DNA of 7,658 nucleotides from Actinomycetes bacterium (GTDB lineage Bacteria > Actinomycetota > Acidimicrobiia > Acidimicrobiales > Palsa-688), in contig JAKAXG010000196.1 in NCBI GenBank assembly GCA_021827225.1, positions 1-7,658 on the forward strand, in the 5' to 3' direction. The number at the start of each line of letters is the position of its first letter. The stretch's first letter is position 1. Positions 1-5,589 of the stretch are shown here, in pieces. Made by a program: the position numbers and the translations under genes. The notes beneath the pieces are model-generated. The model saw nothing but the letters and a program-made list of their open reading frames with translations. It did no database searches and was not told the DNA's origin.

Positions 1-357
1 CTCCTCGCCCGGGCGGAGCATCAGGCCCATGTTCGTGGCGTGCTGGCGGGAGGCGTAGAAGTCCGCGTAGTCACCGATCTCCCAGGGCAGGACCAGCTTC
101 ACCTCGGCGCGGGGCCGGCGGGCGCCGGCGGGGGCGTCGGGAATCAACTCCGCCAGTTGGGTCCGGGTACGGTTCCACGCGTCCGGTCCGAGGCGCATGA
201 ACGGGTTCAGCGATCCGGCGCCGAACACTTCGGCGCCGACGTCGAGGCCCGGCACCAGGCTCAGGTCCACCACCTCGTCGCCCCATGCCACCACCGTGTG
301 GCCATCGTCGGTCACCCCGTAAGGCAGGTTCTGCAGTCCGAAGCCGCCGGCGGTCAT
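1..357 (-). CDS. fah: Fumarylacetoacetase, N-terminal part (runs off the window)
   Basis: This enzyme hydrolyses fumarylacetoacetate to fumarate and acetoacetate, the last step of tyrosine/homogentisate catabolism. The frame is open from an ATG at 357 to the window edge (119 codons, no stop seen), so the C-terminal catalytic half lies outside. The N-terminus reads FGLQNLPYGV near residues 6-15, followed by VVDLS, LNPFMRLG and IGDYADFYASRQHATNMG (94-111), a close match to the family. By alignment to the mammalian enzyme, D99 is a metal ligand, H106 the catalytic histidine, and Y101 and R115 substrate contacts; all are present. The ATG lies one base after the stop of the dioxygenase gene (TGACATG) and has no visible Shine-Dalgarno, so translation is probably coupled to it. 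Family assignment is secure; the full length cannot be judged. Confidence 0.93.
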   Translation of the reverse strand, partial: MTAGGFGLQNLPYGVTDDGHTVVAWGDEVVDLSLVPGLDVGAEVFGAGSLNPFMRLGPDAWNRTRTQLAELIPDAPAGARRPRAEVKLVLPWEIGDYADFYASRQHATNMGLMLRPGEE

Positions 358-358
358 G

Positions 359-1483
359 TCACAGATTGCCGCGGCGGGCCTGCTCGCGCTCGATGGCCTC
401 GAACAGAGCCTTGAAGTTGCCCTCCCCGAAGCCGTTGGCCCCCTCCCGCTGGATGATCTCCACGAACAGGGTGGGCCGGTCGGTCACCGTCTCGGTGAAC
501 ACCTGCAGCAGGTACCCCCCGGAGTCCACGTCCACCTCGATGCCGAGCCGCTGGAGTTCCCCCCAGGGCAGGTCGAACCCGCGGACCCGGCCCCGGGCGT
601 CCTCGTAATAGGTATCGGGCATGTCCAGGAACCTCACGCCCCGGTCCTTCATGGCGGCCACGGAGGTGATGATGTCGGGCGTGGCCAGGGCGATGTGCTG
701 GACGCCGGGGCCCCGGTAGGCGTCGAGGTACTCCTCGATCTGGCTCTTCTTGAGCCCGGGGGCCGGCTCGTTGATGGGCATGACCACGCCGGCCCCGTTG
801 TGCACCACGGTTGAGCGGAGGGCGGAGTAGCGGGTGGAGATCTGCTCGGCGTCGAAGTGGCGCATCTGGCGGAAGCCGAGGACCTCGCCGTACCACTGCA
901 CCCACTCGTCCAGGCGACCCTGCTCCACGTTGCCCACCACGTGGTCGATGGAGGCCAGCCCCACCGCCGCGCCGGCCGGAGGGCGCAGGAGGCGCTCCTC
1001 GGTGAAACCCGGACCCCAGCCGCCGTGCCAGGCGCTGCGGTCCACGAAGACGTGGCGGGTCTCGCCGTAGGTGGCGATGGCGGAGGTCGTGACCGAACCG
1101 GCTTCCCCGGCGACGCTGGCGGGGTCGGCCACGACCTCCGCCCCCTTGGCGGCCGCTGTCTCGGCCGCCTTGACGGCATCGCCGACCCGCCAGGCCAGGT
1201 GGCGGATGCCGTCGCCGTGCCGGCCTACGTGGCGGGCGATGTCCCCGTCGGGGTCCAGGCCGGCGGTGACCACGAAGCGGACCTCACCCTGGGCCAGCAC
1301 GTACGACACCCGGTCGGTGACGCCGGTCTCCGGCCCGGCGTAGGCCACCACTTGGAAGCCGAAGCCGGACATCAGCCAGGCGGCCACCGCCCGGGCGTTG
1401 CCCACCCACCACTCCAGGTGGTCCCACCCGAGGATCTGCTCGGCGACGCTGGCGGAGGGGCGGGCGAGGGTGGTGTCGGTCAT
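359..1483 (-). CDS. hpd: 4-hydroxyphenylpyruvate dioxygenase (HPPD)
   Basis: A non-haem Fe(II) enzyme that converts 4-hydroxyphenylpyruvate to homogentisate with loss of CO2. The 374-residue length is normal for bacterial HPPD. Two vicinal-oxygen-chelate halves are visible: N-terminal (about 18-150) and C-terminal (about 176-345). The iron ligands are H181 (in IDHVVGN), H263 (in GVQHIAL) and E342 (in LFVEIIQR). The C-terminal segment GFGEGNFKALFEAIEREQ (351-368), ending in RRGNL, is typical of HPPD and argues against the related hydroxymandelate synthase. The ATG at 1483 has no Shine-Dalgarno, but a TTGACC/TAGATG promoter ends six bases before it, so the mRNA may be leaderless. It is the first gene of a minus-strand operon with fumarylacetoacetase and is divergent from the Lrp-type regulator. 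Confidence 0.97.
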   Translation of the reverse strand: MTDTTLARPSASVAEQILGWDHLEWWVGNARAVAAWLMSGFGFQVVAYAGPETGVTDRVSYVLAQGEVRFVVTAGLDPDGDIARHVGRHGDGIRHLAWRVGDAVKAAETAAAKGAEVVADPASVAGEAGSVTTSAIATYGETRHVFVDRSAWHGGWGPGFTEERLLRPPAGAAVGLASIDHVVGNVEQGRLDEWVQWYGEVLGFRQMRHFDAEQISTRYSALRSTVVHNGAGVVMPINEPAPGLKKSQIEEYLDAYRGPGVQHIALATPDIITSVAAMKDRGVRFLDMPDTYYEDARGRVRGFDLPWGELQRLGIEVDVDSGGYLLQVFTETVTDRPTLFVEIIQREGANGFGEGNFKALFEAIEREQARRGNL

Positions 1484-1489
1484 GCGTCA

Positions 1490-1518
1490 CATCTATGCCC
1501 GGCCGGGACCTTGGTCAA
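1490..1518 (-). promoter_or_regulatory. Candidate promoter of the HPPD-fumarylacetoacetase operon
   Basis: On the minus strand, TTGACC (1518-1513) and TAGATG (1495-1490) are separated by exactly 17 bases. The -35 matches 5 of 6 consensus positions, the -10 only about half. The expected transcription start falls on or next to the A of the HPPD start codon at 1483, which would give a leaderless mRNA and explains the lack of a ribosome binding site. Predicted from sequence only. Confidence 0.5.
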
Positions 1519-1533
1519 CACATCGAAGCTGGA

Positions 1534-1562
1534 CTGAGCATATTGATCAGTTGACAGCTGAT
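1534..1562. promoter_or_regulatory. Overlapping palindromes, candidate operator of the Lrp/AsnC regulator
   Basis: Two imperfect 17-bp palindromes overlap in the divergent gap. The right one, ATCAGTTGACAGCTGAT (1546-1562, centre 1554), matches in 7 of 8 arm pairs. The left one (1534-1550, centre 1542) has the form CTGAnCAnnnTGnTCAG. They share the TCAG at 1547-1550 and their centres are 12 bp apart, about one helical turn. Another CTGA lies at 1566-1569. Lrp/AsnC proteins bind phased arrays of palindromes of about this length, usually next to their own gene. The right palindrome touches the -10 element of the regulator gene, which fits autoregulation. The binding protein is inferred from position. 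Confidence 0.5.
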
Positions 1563-1567
1563 ATACT
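1562..1567 (+). promoter_or_regulatory. -10 element (TATACT) of the Lrp/AsnC regulator gene
   Basis: TATACT matches 5 of 6 consensus positions and lies eight bases before the GTG at 1576, where transcription would be expected to start. No good -35 sits 16-18 bp upstream; the TTGACA at 1551-1556 is far too close to pair with it and instead forms the middle of the palindrome. A weak -35 would fit a promoter that is under control by a bound regulator. Confidence 0.45.
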
Positions 1568-1575
1568 GACTAATC

Positions 1576-2043
1576 GTGCAGGCGTACGGGCTCGATTCCA
1601 TAGACGAGCGGCTGATCGCCGCGCTCGCCCTTTTTCCCAGGGCCGGGATGCTGCAGATCGCCCGGGAGATCGGAGTGGCCCGCAACACGGCGCAGGCCCA
1701 CCTCGACCGCCTCATCCGGGAGGGTGTCATCACCGGGTTCGGCCCCGAGGTGGACCTGCGCCGGCTGGGATACGGGGTGTCGGCCTTCGTCACCCTGGAG
1801 ATAGCCCAGGGGCGGGGCCCGGCGGTGGACGGGCACCTGGCGGCCATACCCGAGGTGGTGGAGGCCTACATGACCACCGGCTCCTCCGACCTGCTGTGCC
1901 GGGTGGTGGCCCGGGACAACGACCACCTGGGGCAGCTCATAAGCCGGATCGTCGACCTGCCCGGTATCACCCGCACCACCACCTCGCTGATCCTGGCCAC
2001 CCGCATCGCCCCGCGCACCCGCGAGGTGGTCCACGCCGGATAG
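1576..2043 (+). CDS. Lrp/AsnC-family transcriptional regulator
   Basis: A 155-residue protein, the usual size of one-HTH Lrp/AsnC regulators. Residues 6-50 form the winged helix-turn-helix (LDSIDERLIAAL, then IAREIGVARNTAQAHLDRL with the recognition helix). Residues of about 65-145 form the RAM effector and oligomerisation domain (YGVSAFVTLEIA, then TTGSSDLLCRVVARD). These proteins usually sense an amino acid and form octamers. Its position between HPPD and phenylalanine hydroxylase, divergent from one and upstream of the other, suggests that it controls phenylalanine/tyrosine catabolism with an aromatic amino acid as effector; that is inference. The start is GTG 1576, with no Shine-Dalgarno but a TATACT box eight bases upstream, consistent with a leaderless mRNA. 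It ends 39 bases before the next gene on the same strand. Confidence 0.93.
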   Translation: MQAYGLDSIDERLIAALALFPRAGMLQIAREIGVARNTAQAHLDRLIREGVITGFGPEVDLRRLGYGVSAFVTLEIAQGRGPAVDGHLAAIPEVVEAYMTTGSSDLLCRVVARDNDHLGQLISRIVDLPGITRTTTSLILATRIAPRTREVVHAG

Positions 2044-2067
2044 TTCTTTACAGGACCATGGGCCGGT

Positions 2068-2073
2068 AGGAAG
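2068..2073 (+). promoter_or_regulatory. Ribosome binding site of phenylalanine hydroxylase
   Basis: AGGAAG lies nine bases before the ATG at 2083. Having a Shine-Dalgarno here, while the upstream regulator gene has none, fits an internal position in the operon that begins at the regulator gene. No convincing separate promoter is seen in the 39-bp gap. Confidence 0.5.
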
Positions 2074-2082
2074 ATCTGTTAC

Positions 2083-2967
2083 ATGGGATCCGCGTTCAAC
2101 CGCTACTCACCGGTGCGGACCACGACCGGGGGGAGGGTCACCGTCGAGCTGGCCGGCGACCACCCGGGCTTCACCGACCCGCGCTACCGGGCCCGCCGGG
2201 ACGAGCTGGCCGGCCTGGCCGCCCGCTGGAGCCCCGGCGAACCGCTGCCCGCCCCGGCCTACACCCCCGAGGAGCACGAGGTCTGGGCCACCGTGTCCGC
2301 CTCCCTGCAGGAGCTGCACGAGCGCCATGCCTGCACCGCCTTCCTGGCCGGCAAGGACCGGCTGGGACTGCCATCCGACCGGGTCCCGCAACTGGGTGAG
2401 GTGGGGGAGCGGCTGCGTCCGGTGGCCGGGTTCCGCTACCTGCCGGTCGCCGGCCTGGCGCCACTGCGTGACTTCTACGGGGCGTTCGCCGAGGGCATCT
2501 TCTGGTCCACCCAGTACCTGCGCCACCCGTCGGTGCCGCTCTACACCCCCGAGCCGGATGTGATCCACGAGGTGATAGGCCACGCCAACCAGCTGGCCGC
2601 TCCTGGCTACGCCGACATGTACCGGCTGGTCGGCCGGGCGGTCGAGCGGACCCACAGCGACGACGCCCTGCGGTTCCTGTCCCACGTGTTCTGGTACACC
2701 ATGGAATTCGGGGTGGTGAGCGAGGGTGGCCGGCTGAGGGCCTTCGGCGCCGGCATCCTGTCATCGGTGGGTGAGACCGCCGCCTTCGGGGACGTGGAGG
2801 TCCGCCCGGCCGACTTCCTGGCCATGGGCCGGGCCGACTACGACATCACCCGCTACCAGCCGATCCTCTACTCCTGGCCGTCGCCGGCGGCCATGGAGGA
2901 CGGGCTCAGCAGCTTCCTGGCGTCCTTCGACGACTCCACCCCGGCCGCCCTTCTGCGCGCCGGGTGA
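2083..2967 (+). CDS. phhA: Phenylalanine 4-hydroxylase, monodomain bacterial type
   Basis: A pterin-dependent non-haem iron enzyme that hydroxylates phenylalanine to tyrosine, using tetrahydrobiopterin and O2. At 294 residues it matches the bacterial form, which lacks the N-terminal regulatory ACT domain of animal enzymes. The iron site is intact: H162 and H167 in PDVIHEVIGH and E208 in WYTMEFGVV. GIFWSTQYLRHPSVPLYTPEPD (138-159, 22 residues) and the segment around AFGAGILSSVGE (220-231) are also typical. The product tyrosine enters the homogentisate route of the divergent operon after transamination. No pterin-4a-carbinolamine dehydratase gene accompanies it here. It probably shares an mRNA with the regulator gene. 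Its stop is only six bases from the stop of the convergent gene, and no terminator is visible between them. Confidence 0.96.
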   Translation: MGSAFNRYSPVRTTTGGRVTVELAGDHPGFTDPRYRARRDELAGLAARWSPGEPLPAPAYTPEEHEVWATVSASLQELHERHACTAFLAGKDRLGLPSDRVPQLGEVGERLRPVAGFRYLPVAGLAPLRDFYGAFAEGIFWSTQYLRHPSVPLYTPEPDVIHEVIGHANQLAAPGYADMYRLVGRAVERTHSDDALRFLSHVFWYTMEFGVVSEGGRLRAFGAGILSSVGETAAFGDVEVRPADFLAMGRADYDITRYQPILYSWPSPAAMEDGLSSFLASFDDSTPAALLRAG

Positions 2968-2973
2968 GGCGGG

Positions 2974-3771
2974 CTACAGGCCGGTACCGTTCCAGCTGAT
3001 CGGCGGCGGGCTGATCACCGGGCCGCCCACGTTGAGCACGATCTGGGTGTGCTCCGCGAGCGGGATCTGGCGCACGTCGGTGGTCCAGGGCACCCCGTCG
3101 ACGGTGGCGGTCACCTTGCCGGTGAAGGATCCGAGCCGGGTGGCCGACAGCGGGACGTGCCAGATGTCCATCACCTGACCCAGTTGGAAGTTGCGGGCCT
3201 CGGGGGACTCGATGTGGATGATGCCGTCCTGGGCGTGGACGTGGGTCCAGTACAGGCACTTGGTGCTGCCGTCGGCGAAGGGCCCCTGCGGGCTCTGGCT
3301 CACCTGGACGGTCGGCACCATGCCCACTCCTAGGGGCACCGAGTAGGGCTTGCCGTTCACGAAGATGGCCAGGTGCACGTGGTGGTGGTAGACGAGCTGC
3401 TCGTTCGCGTTGCACTGGATGCCGTCGATGGTGGCGCCGGTCAGACCGGCGTTGGGGGGAGCCAGCTGCGGGCCGACCTCGAGCGGGACGTTCTCCGGGC
3501 CCAGCCCACCGTAGACCTTGGTGCCATTGGGGAGGGTGTAGTCGATGGCTGCCTGGTGGGTGTTGACGGCGTTGGACGACGACCCCCCGGCGCTGGTCAC
3601 CACCACGATCACCACGATGACGGCGATGATGAGAGCACCGACCCCGCTGTAGAGGTACTTGCGGGGGACTCCCCGGCTGCCCCGCTTGGTGGGCCGGTTG
3701 CGCGCCGGGCCGCCGCTCCTGTTGCGGGCTGCTGCTTCCTTGCGGGGGGGAACCTTGCCTTGCTCGGCCAC
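2974..3771 (-). CDS. Membrane-anchored, histidine-rich extracytoplasmic protein of unknown function
   Basis: A 265-residue protein with a basic cytoplasmic N-terminus (1-40, rich in R and K), one hydrophobic span (about 42-59, ALIIAVIVVIVVV) and a Ser/Gly linker; the rest should lie outside the membrane. The outer domain carries two striking histidine motifs: YHHHVHLAIFVNGK (128-141) and YWTHVHAQDGIIHIESP (174-190), plus H205 and H241. C120 and C172 could form a disulfide. I have the impression of similar motifs in other actinobacterial and Chloroflexi secreted proteins, but I recognise no named function; a metal-binding role is a guess from the histidines. The start is GTG 3771, with AAGGAG five bases upstream. 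Gene ends converge with phenylalanine hydroxylase. Nothing ties it to the catabolic cluster. Confidence 0.85.
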   Translation of the reverse strand: MAEQGKVPPRKEAAARNRSGGPARNRPTKRGSRGVPRKYLYSGVGALIIAVIVVIVVVTSAGGSSSNAVNTHQAAIDYTLPNGTKVYGGLGPENVPLEVGPQLAPPNAGLTGATIDGIQCNANEQLVYHHHVHLAIFVNGKPYSVPLGVGMVPTVQVSQSPQGPFADGSTKCLYWTHVHAQDGIIHIESPEARNFQLGQVMDIWHVPLSATRLGSFTGKVTATVDGVPWTTDVRQIPLAEHTQIVLNVGGPVISPPPISWNGTGL

Positions 3772-3776
3772 TGACG

Positions 3777-3804
3777 CTCCTTGAAGAGAGGCTCAGGGAC
3801 TCTA
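3777..3804 (-). promoter_or_regulatory. Ribosome binding site and candidate -10 for the histidine-rich membrane protein
   Basis: On the minus strand AAGGAG (3782-3777) stands five bases before the GTG at 3771 and decides that start. Further upstream, TAGAGT (3804-3799) has the TAnnnT form of an actinobacterial -10, but no good -35 is seen at 16-18 bp, so the promoter part is weak. Confidence 0.4.
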
Positions 3805-3846
3805 CGCGAGCAACGGCCGAACCAGGGGGCGCCGGGGGCCGGCCTG

Positions 3847-3875
3847 TTGGCACAGCGGGCGGAGGTTGCTACGAT
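3847..3875 (+). promoter_or_regulatory. Strong sigma70-type promoter upstream of the 44-residue membrane peptide
   Basis: TTGGCA (3847-3852), 17 bases, then TACGAT (3870-3875). The -10 is preceded by TGC, giving an extended -10 (TGnTAnnnT). Transcription would start near 3882 and give a 5' untranslated region of about 74 nt before the GTG at 3956. This is one of the best promoter matches in the window. Confidence 0.6.
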
Positions 3876-3916
3876 TTTCGGACAAGGTATGCGTAAGAAC
3901 AGACCTCCAAGTCCAG

Positions 3917-3956
3917 CGGGGGACTCCCTCCTGAAATACGGAGAGGAGGTCCCCCG
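3917..3956 (+). promoter_or_regulatory. RNA hairpin that buries the ribosome binding site and start codon
   Basis: The 5' arm 3917-3931 (C, then GGGGGACTCCCTCC) pairs with the 3' arm 3940-3956 in 15 base pairs, with single bulges at G3948 and A3944; the loop is TGAAATAC (3932-3939). The Shine-Dalgarno AGGAGG (3944-3949) and the first base of the GTG start at 3956 are inside the stem. There is no T-run after it, so it is not a terminator. A second segment, GACCTCC (3902-3908), could pair with the same GGAGGTC (3945-3951), and GTCC (3911-3914) could pair with GGAC (3921-3924). The pairing was worked out by eye; no folding energy was computed. Confidence 0.55.
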
Positions 3957-4090
3957 TGATCGCTAGCGCCTTCGTCCATCCGGTCTCGGCCACGCCCGTG
4001 GTCGCCGTCACCGGAATACTCCTGGTGGCGGCCGTGATGAGCGTGCTGTTCATCTCGTTCTTCTTGCACCGGCGCTCGGGCCGGCGCTAG
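3956..4090 (+). CDS. Small single-span membrane protein, 44 residues, unknown function
   Basis: A short gene starting at GTG 3956 with a full AGGAGGT Shine-Dalgarno (3944-3950) five bases upstream. It encodes MIASAFVHPVSATPVVAVTG, a hydrophobic stretch (about 15-37, with GILLVAAVMSVLFISFFL at its core) and a basic tail HRRSGRR. The layout predicts a single membrane helix with the basic C-terminus in the cytoplasm. A strong promoter, a strong but sequestered ribosome binding site, and codons that mostly end in G or C support a real gene. I recognise no family. It stands alone: the flanking genes are on the other strand, so it has its own transcript. Reality of the gene is likely; function is unknown. 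Confidence 0.65.
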   Translation: MIASAFVHPVSATPVVAVTGILLVAAVMSVLFISFFLHRRSGRR

Positions 4091-4123
4091 AGCCGGCGGC
4101 CCCCCGGATCGGGTGCTCGGGGG
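4080..4123. terminator. Hairpins between convergent genes, possible termination region
   Basis: Two short stems lie at the junction of the 44-residue gene and the convergent minus-strand gene: GCCGGC (4080-4085) with GCCGGC (4092-4097), and CCCCCG (4101-4106) with CGGGGG (4118-4123). Neither has a T-run, so this is a weak call. Position at the end of both genes is the main support. Confidence 0.25.
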
Positions 4124-4684
4124 TCAGCCCTCCAGCCAGAGGGGAGCCCGGTCCAGCAGGTACTGGCTCACGGCCAGGGCCTTGTCGAAGGTGTCGCAGA
4201 GCAGTTCCTCGCCTGCCAGGACCCGGGCCAGGGACACCTGCTGGCGGGCCACGATGGTGATGCGCCGCTCGGCCGGATCGGTGGCCGACGCGTAGCTGTC
4301 TATGGCTGAGGACTCCAGGGGCAGCTCGATCCCACCGATGCCGGCCAGGTCGATCGCCAGGCGCAGCAGGTCCGGTCCCTTGGGAAGGGGCGGGAGGGCC
4401 CAGGTGAAGGTGAGCGGGAAGTGGAACTCGTCCGGTGGTTCCTCCCCCTCGGGCAGGTCGACCACCACGTCCTCGAAGGCCAGCAGCACCCGGGGATCGA
4501 CCTCCAGAGCAAGGTGGAGGTCCAGCGGGCCGTTGCAGGCGTCCTCGGGATGGAGGTCCACCTCCCACGCCTGGCGCAGCGAGTAGGTCTCCACGAAGTG
4601 GCGCTCGTCATGCACGTGGAACCCGTGATCCACCGCATGGTCCTTCAGTTCGGCCACGTAGCCTGCGACGTCTATGACCGCCAT
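4124..4684 (-). CDS. Unrecognised soluble protein, 186 residues
   Basis: No family is recognised. The protein is acidic, with no signal peptide or membrane span, so it is probably cytosolic. The N-terminal third is rich in histidine and aromatic residues (HGFHVHDERHFVETYSLRQAW, about 20-40). A middle part is hydrophobic/acidic (LLAFEDVVVDLPEGEEPPDE). The C-terminal part is helical in appearance and ends APLWLEG. Two starts are possible: ATG 4684 and, two codons earlier, GTG 4690. Neither has a Shine-Dalgarno; TAGGGT (4698-4693) would place transcription start near the ATG, so I chose 4684. It diverges from the phosphatase gene with only about 70 bp between starts, and an inverted repeat lies in the gap, so the two may be co-regulated. 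GC-ending codon use supports coding. Confidence 0.75.
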   Translation of the reverse strand: MAVIDVAGYVAELKDHAVDHGFHVHDERHFVETYSLRQAWEVDLHPEDACNGPLDLHLALEVDPRVLLAFEDVVVDLPEGEEPPDEFHFPLTFTWALPPLPKGPDLLRLAIDLAGIGGIELPLESSAIDSYASATDPAERRITIVARQQVSLARVLAGEELLCDTFDKALAVSQYLLDRAPLWLEG

Positions 4685-4693
4685 CGGCACAGA

Positions 4694-4729
4694 CCCTACC
4701 CGGCCGCCGGCGGCAGGCGGTGGGTAGGG
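4694..4729. repeat. Inverted repeat between divergent starts, containing the minus-strand -10
   Basis: CCCTACCC (4694-4701) and GGGTAGGG (4722-4729) are a perfect 8-bp inverted repeat with a 20-bp spacer. The spacer itself holds CCGCCGGCGG (4704-4713), a perfect 10-bp palindrome. The left arm overlaps TAGGGT, a possible -10 for the minus-strand gene. It could be an operator shared by both genes, or partly the by-product of G/C-rich composition. Confidence 0.4.
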
Positions 4730-4743
4730 CGGCGCCCGTCCGG

Positions 4744-4749
4744 TACGGT
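4744..4749 (+). promoter_or_regulatory. Candidate -10 (TACGGT) of the phosphatase gene
   Basis: TACGGT has the TAnnnT form and lies 2 bases before the GTG at 4752 and 8 bases before a second in-frame GTG at 4758. If it is the -10, transcription would begin around 4757 and translation would use GTG 4758 on a leaderless mRNA. The best -35 at 17 bp is TGGGTA (4721-4726), which is poor. Confidence 0.3.
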
Positions 4750-4751
4750 CG

Positions 4752-5510
4752 GTGGCGGTGACATCTCCGGAAGAAGTTCTCGATGTGCTCTACAGCGCCG
4801 CCACCGCCGTGGCCGACGGCCTGCGGGGCCTCGAGGACTGGGGGCCCTCCGGAACCCGGACCGGCCAGTACCGCAGCGACGTGGTGGCCGACGAGGCGGC
4901 CCTTTCGGTCATCGACCGGGCCGGCTTCGGTGCCTTCTCGGAGGAGTCGGGCGTTCACCACGGCGACCGCCCGGTGCTGGTGGTCGTGGACCCGGTTGAC
5001 GGTTCCACGAACGCCTCCCGCCGGTTGCCGTGGTGGGCCACCAGCCTGTGCGCCCTGGACGGGGATGGACCGCTGGCCGCGGTGGTGGTGAACCAGGCGA
5101 CCGGTACCCGCTTCGACGCGGTCCGAGGCGGCGGGGCCCGATGCGACGGGCGGCCGATCACCCCCACCGACTGCCCAGGCATGGACCGGGCCATCGTCGC
5201 CTTCTCCGGCTACCCGGACCGGTGGCTGGGCTGGTCCCAGTACCGCTCCCTCGGGGCGGCCGCCCTGGACCTGTGCGCGGTGGCCTGCGGCCAGCTCGAC
5301 GCGTTCATCGACTGCGCGGCCGAGTCCCTCGCCCCCTGGGACTACCTGGGGGGGATGCTCGTCTGCACCGAGGCGGGGGCGTCGGTGGCCGAGGCGTTCG
5401 ACCGGGAGCTGATCGTCCGGGGTGGTGAGGAGCGCAGGACCATCGTGGCGGCCGCCACGCCGGCCCTCCTGGACCAGGCGGTGTCGGCCCGCCGGTCCCT
5501 CTTCACCTGA
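4752..5510 (+). CDS. Inositol monophosphatase-family phosphatase
   Basis: A Mg2+-dependent, lithium-sensitive-type phosphatase fold of 252 residues, the normal family size. The three metal-site motifs are present: SEES (63-66, E64/E65), VVDPVDGSTN (78-87, D80 and D83) and the C-terminal APWDYLGG (194-201, D197), where most members have WDxAAG. D43/D47 lie in the upstream metal-binding region. The substrate cannot be read from the sequence: inositol-1-phosphate (for phosphatidylinositol or mycothiol), histidinol phosphate, fructose-1,6-bisphosphate and 3'-phosphoadenosine phosphate are all used by relatives. The start could be GTG 4752 or GTG 4758 (sequence MAVTSPEE or MTSPEE); neither has a Shine-Dalgarno. 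The gene is divergent from the unrecognised 4684 gene and is followed by the separate whiB7-like unit. Confidence 0.92.
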   Translation: MAVTSPEEVLDVLYSAATAVADGLRGLEDWGPSGTRTGQYRSDVVADEAALSVIDRAGFGAFSEESGVHHGDRPVLVVVDPVDGSTNASRRLPWWATSLCALDGDGPLAAVVVNQATGTRFDAVRGGGARCDGRPITPTDCPGMDRAIVAFSGYPDRWLGWSQYRSLGAAALDLCAVACGQLDAFIDCAAESLAPWDYLGGMLVCTEAGASVAEAFDRELIVRGGEERRTIVAAATPALLDQAVSARRSLFT

Positions 5511-5549
5511 CCGGCGCCCTAGGCGTGCCCGCCCGCATGCAACTCCATG

Positions 5550-5589
5550 AAATAAATGGTTTGACGGCCGCCTCCGGGCGTGTTCTTAT
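5550..5589 (+). promoter_or_regulatory. Promoter of the whiB7-like unit with AT-rich box upstream of the -35
   Basis: AAATAAAT (5550-5557) is a rare AT-rich block in this GC-rich window. Three bases later comes TTGACG (5561-5566), a 17-base spacer and TCTTAT (5584-5589, 4 of 6 consensus). WhiB7/WblC proteins are known to activate promoters, including their own, by contacting sigma-A at the -35 while their AT-hook binds an AT-rich block just upstream. This is the arrangement seen here. Transcription would start near 5596, about 450 nt before the whiB7-like start codon. Confidence 0.6.

Noticed and set aside
857..1537. Long plus-strand open frame opposite HPPD
   Set aside because: It is a mirror of the HPPD codons: high GC removes stops in the antisense frames. 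The protein is low-complexity and unlike any family, while the minus strand has intact catalytic residues.
1551..1556. TTGACA as -35 box of the Lrp-type regulator gene
   Set aside because: It lies only 5 bp from TATACT; a -10 at 17 bp spacing would fall on the start codon and does not match. It is better explained as the centre of the palindrome.
2906..3853. Long minus-strand frame over the histidine-rich protein gene
   Set aside because: It is Arg/Pro/Gly-rich, as expected for an out-of-frame reading, and overlaps a frame with a clear Shine-Dalgarno, membrane helix and motifs. It also runs into the phenylalanine hydroxylase gene.
3918..3955. The G/C-rich hairpin before the 44-residue gene read as an intrinsic terminator
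   Set aside because: No T-run follows; the 3' arm is followed at once by the start codon and contains the Shine-Dalgarno, so control of translation is the simpler reading.
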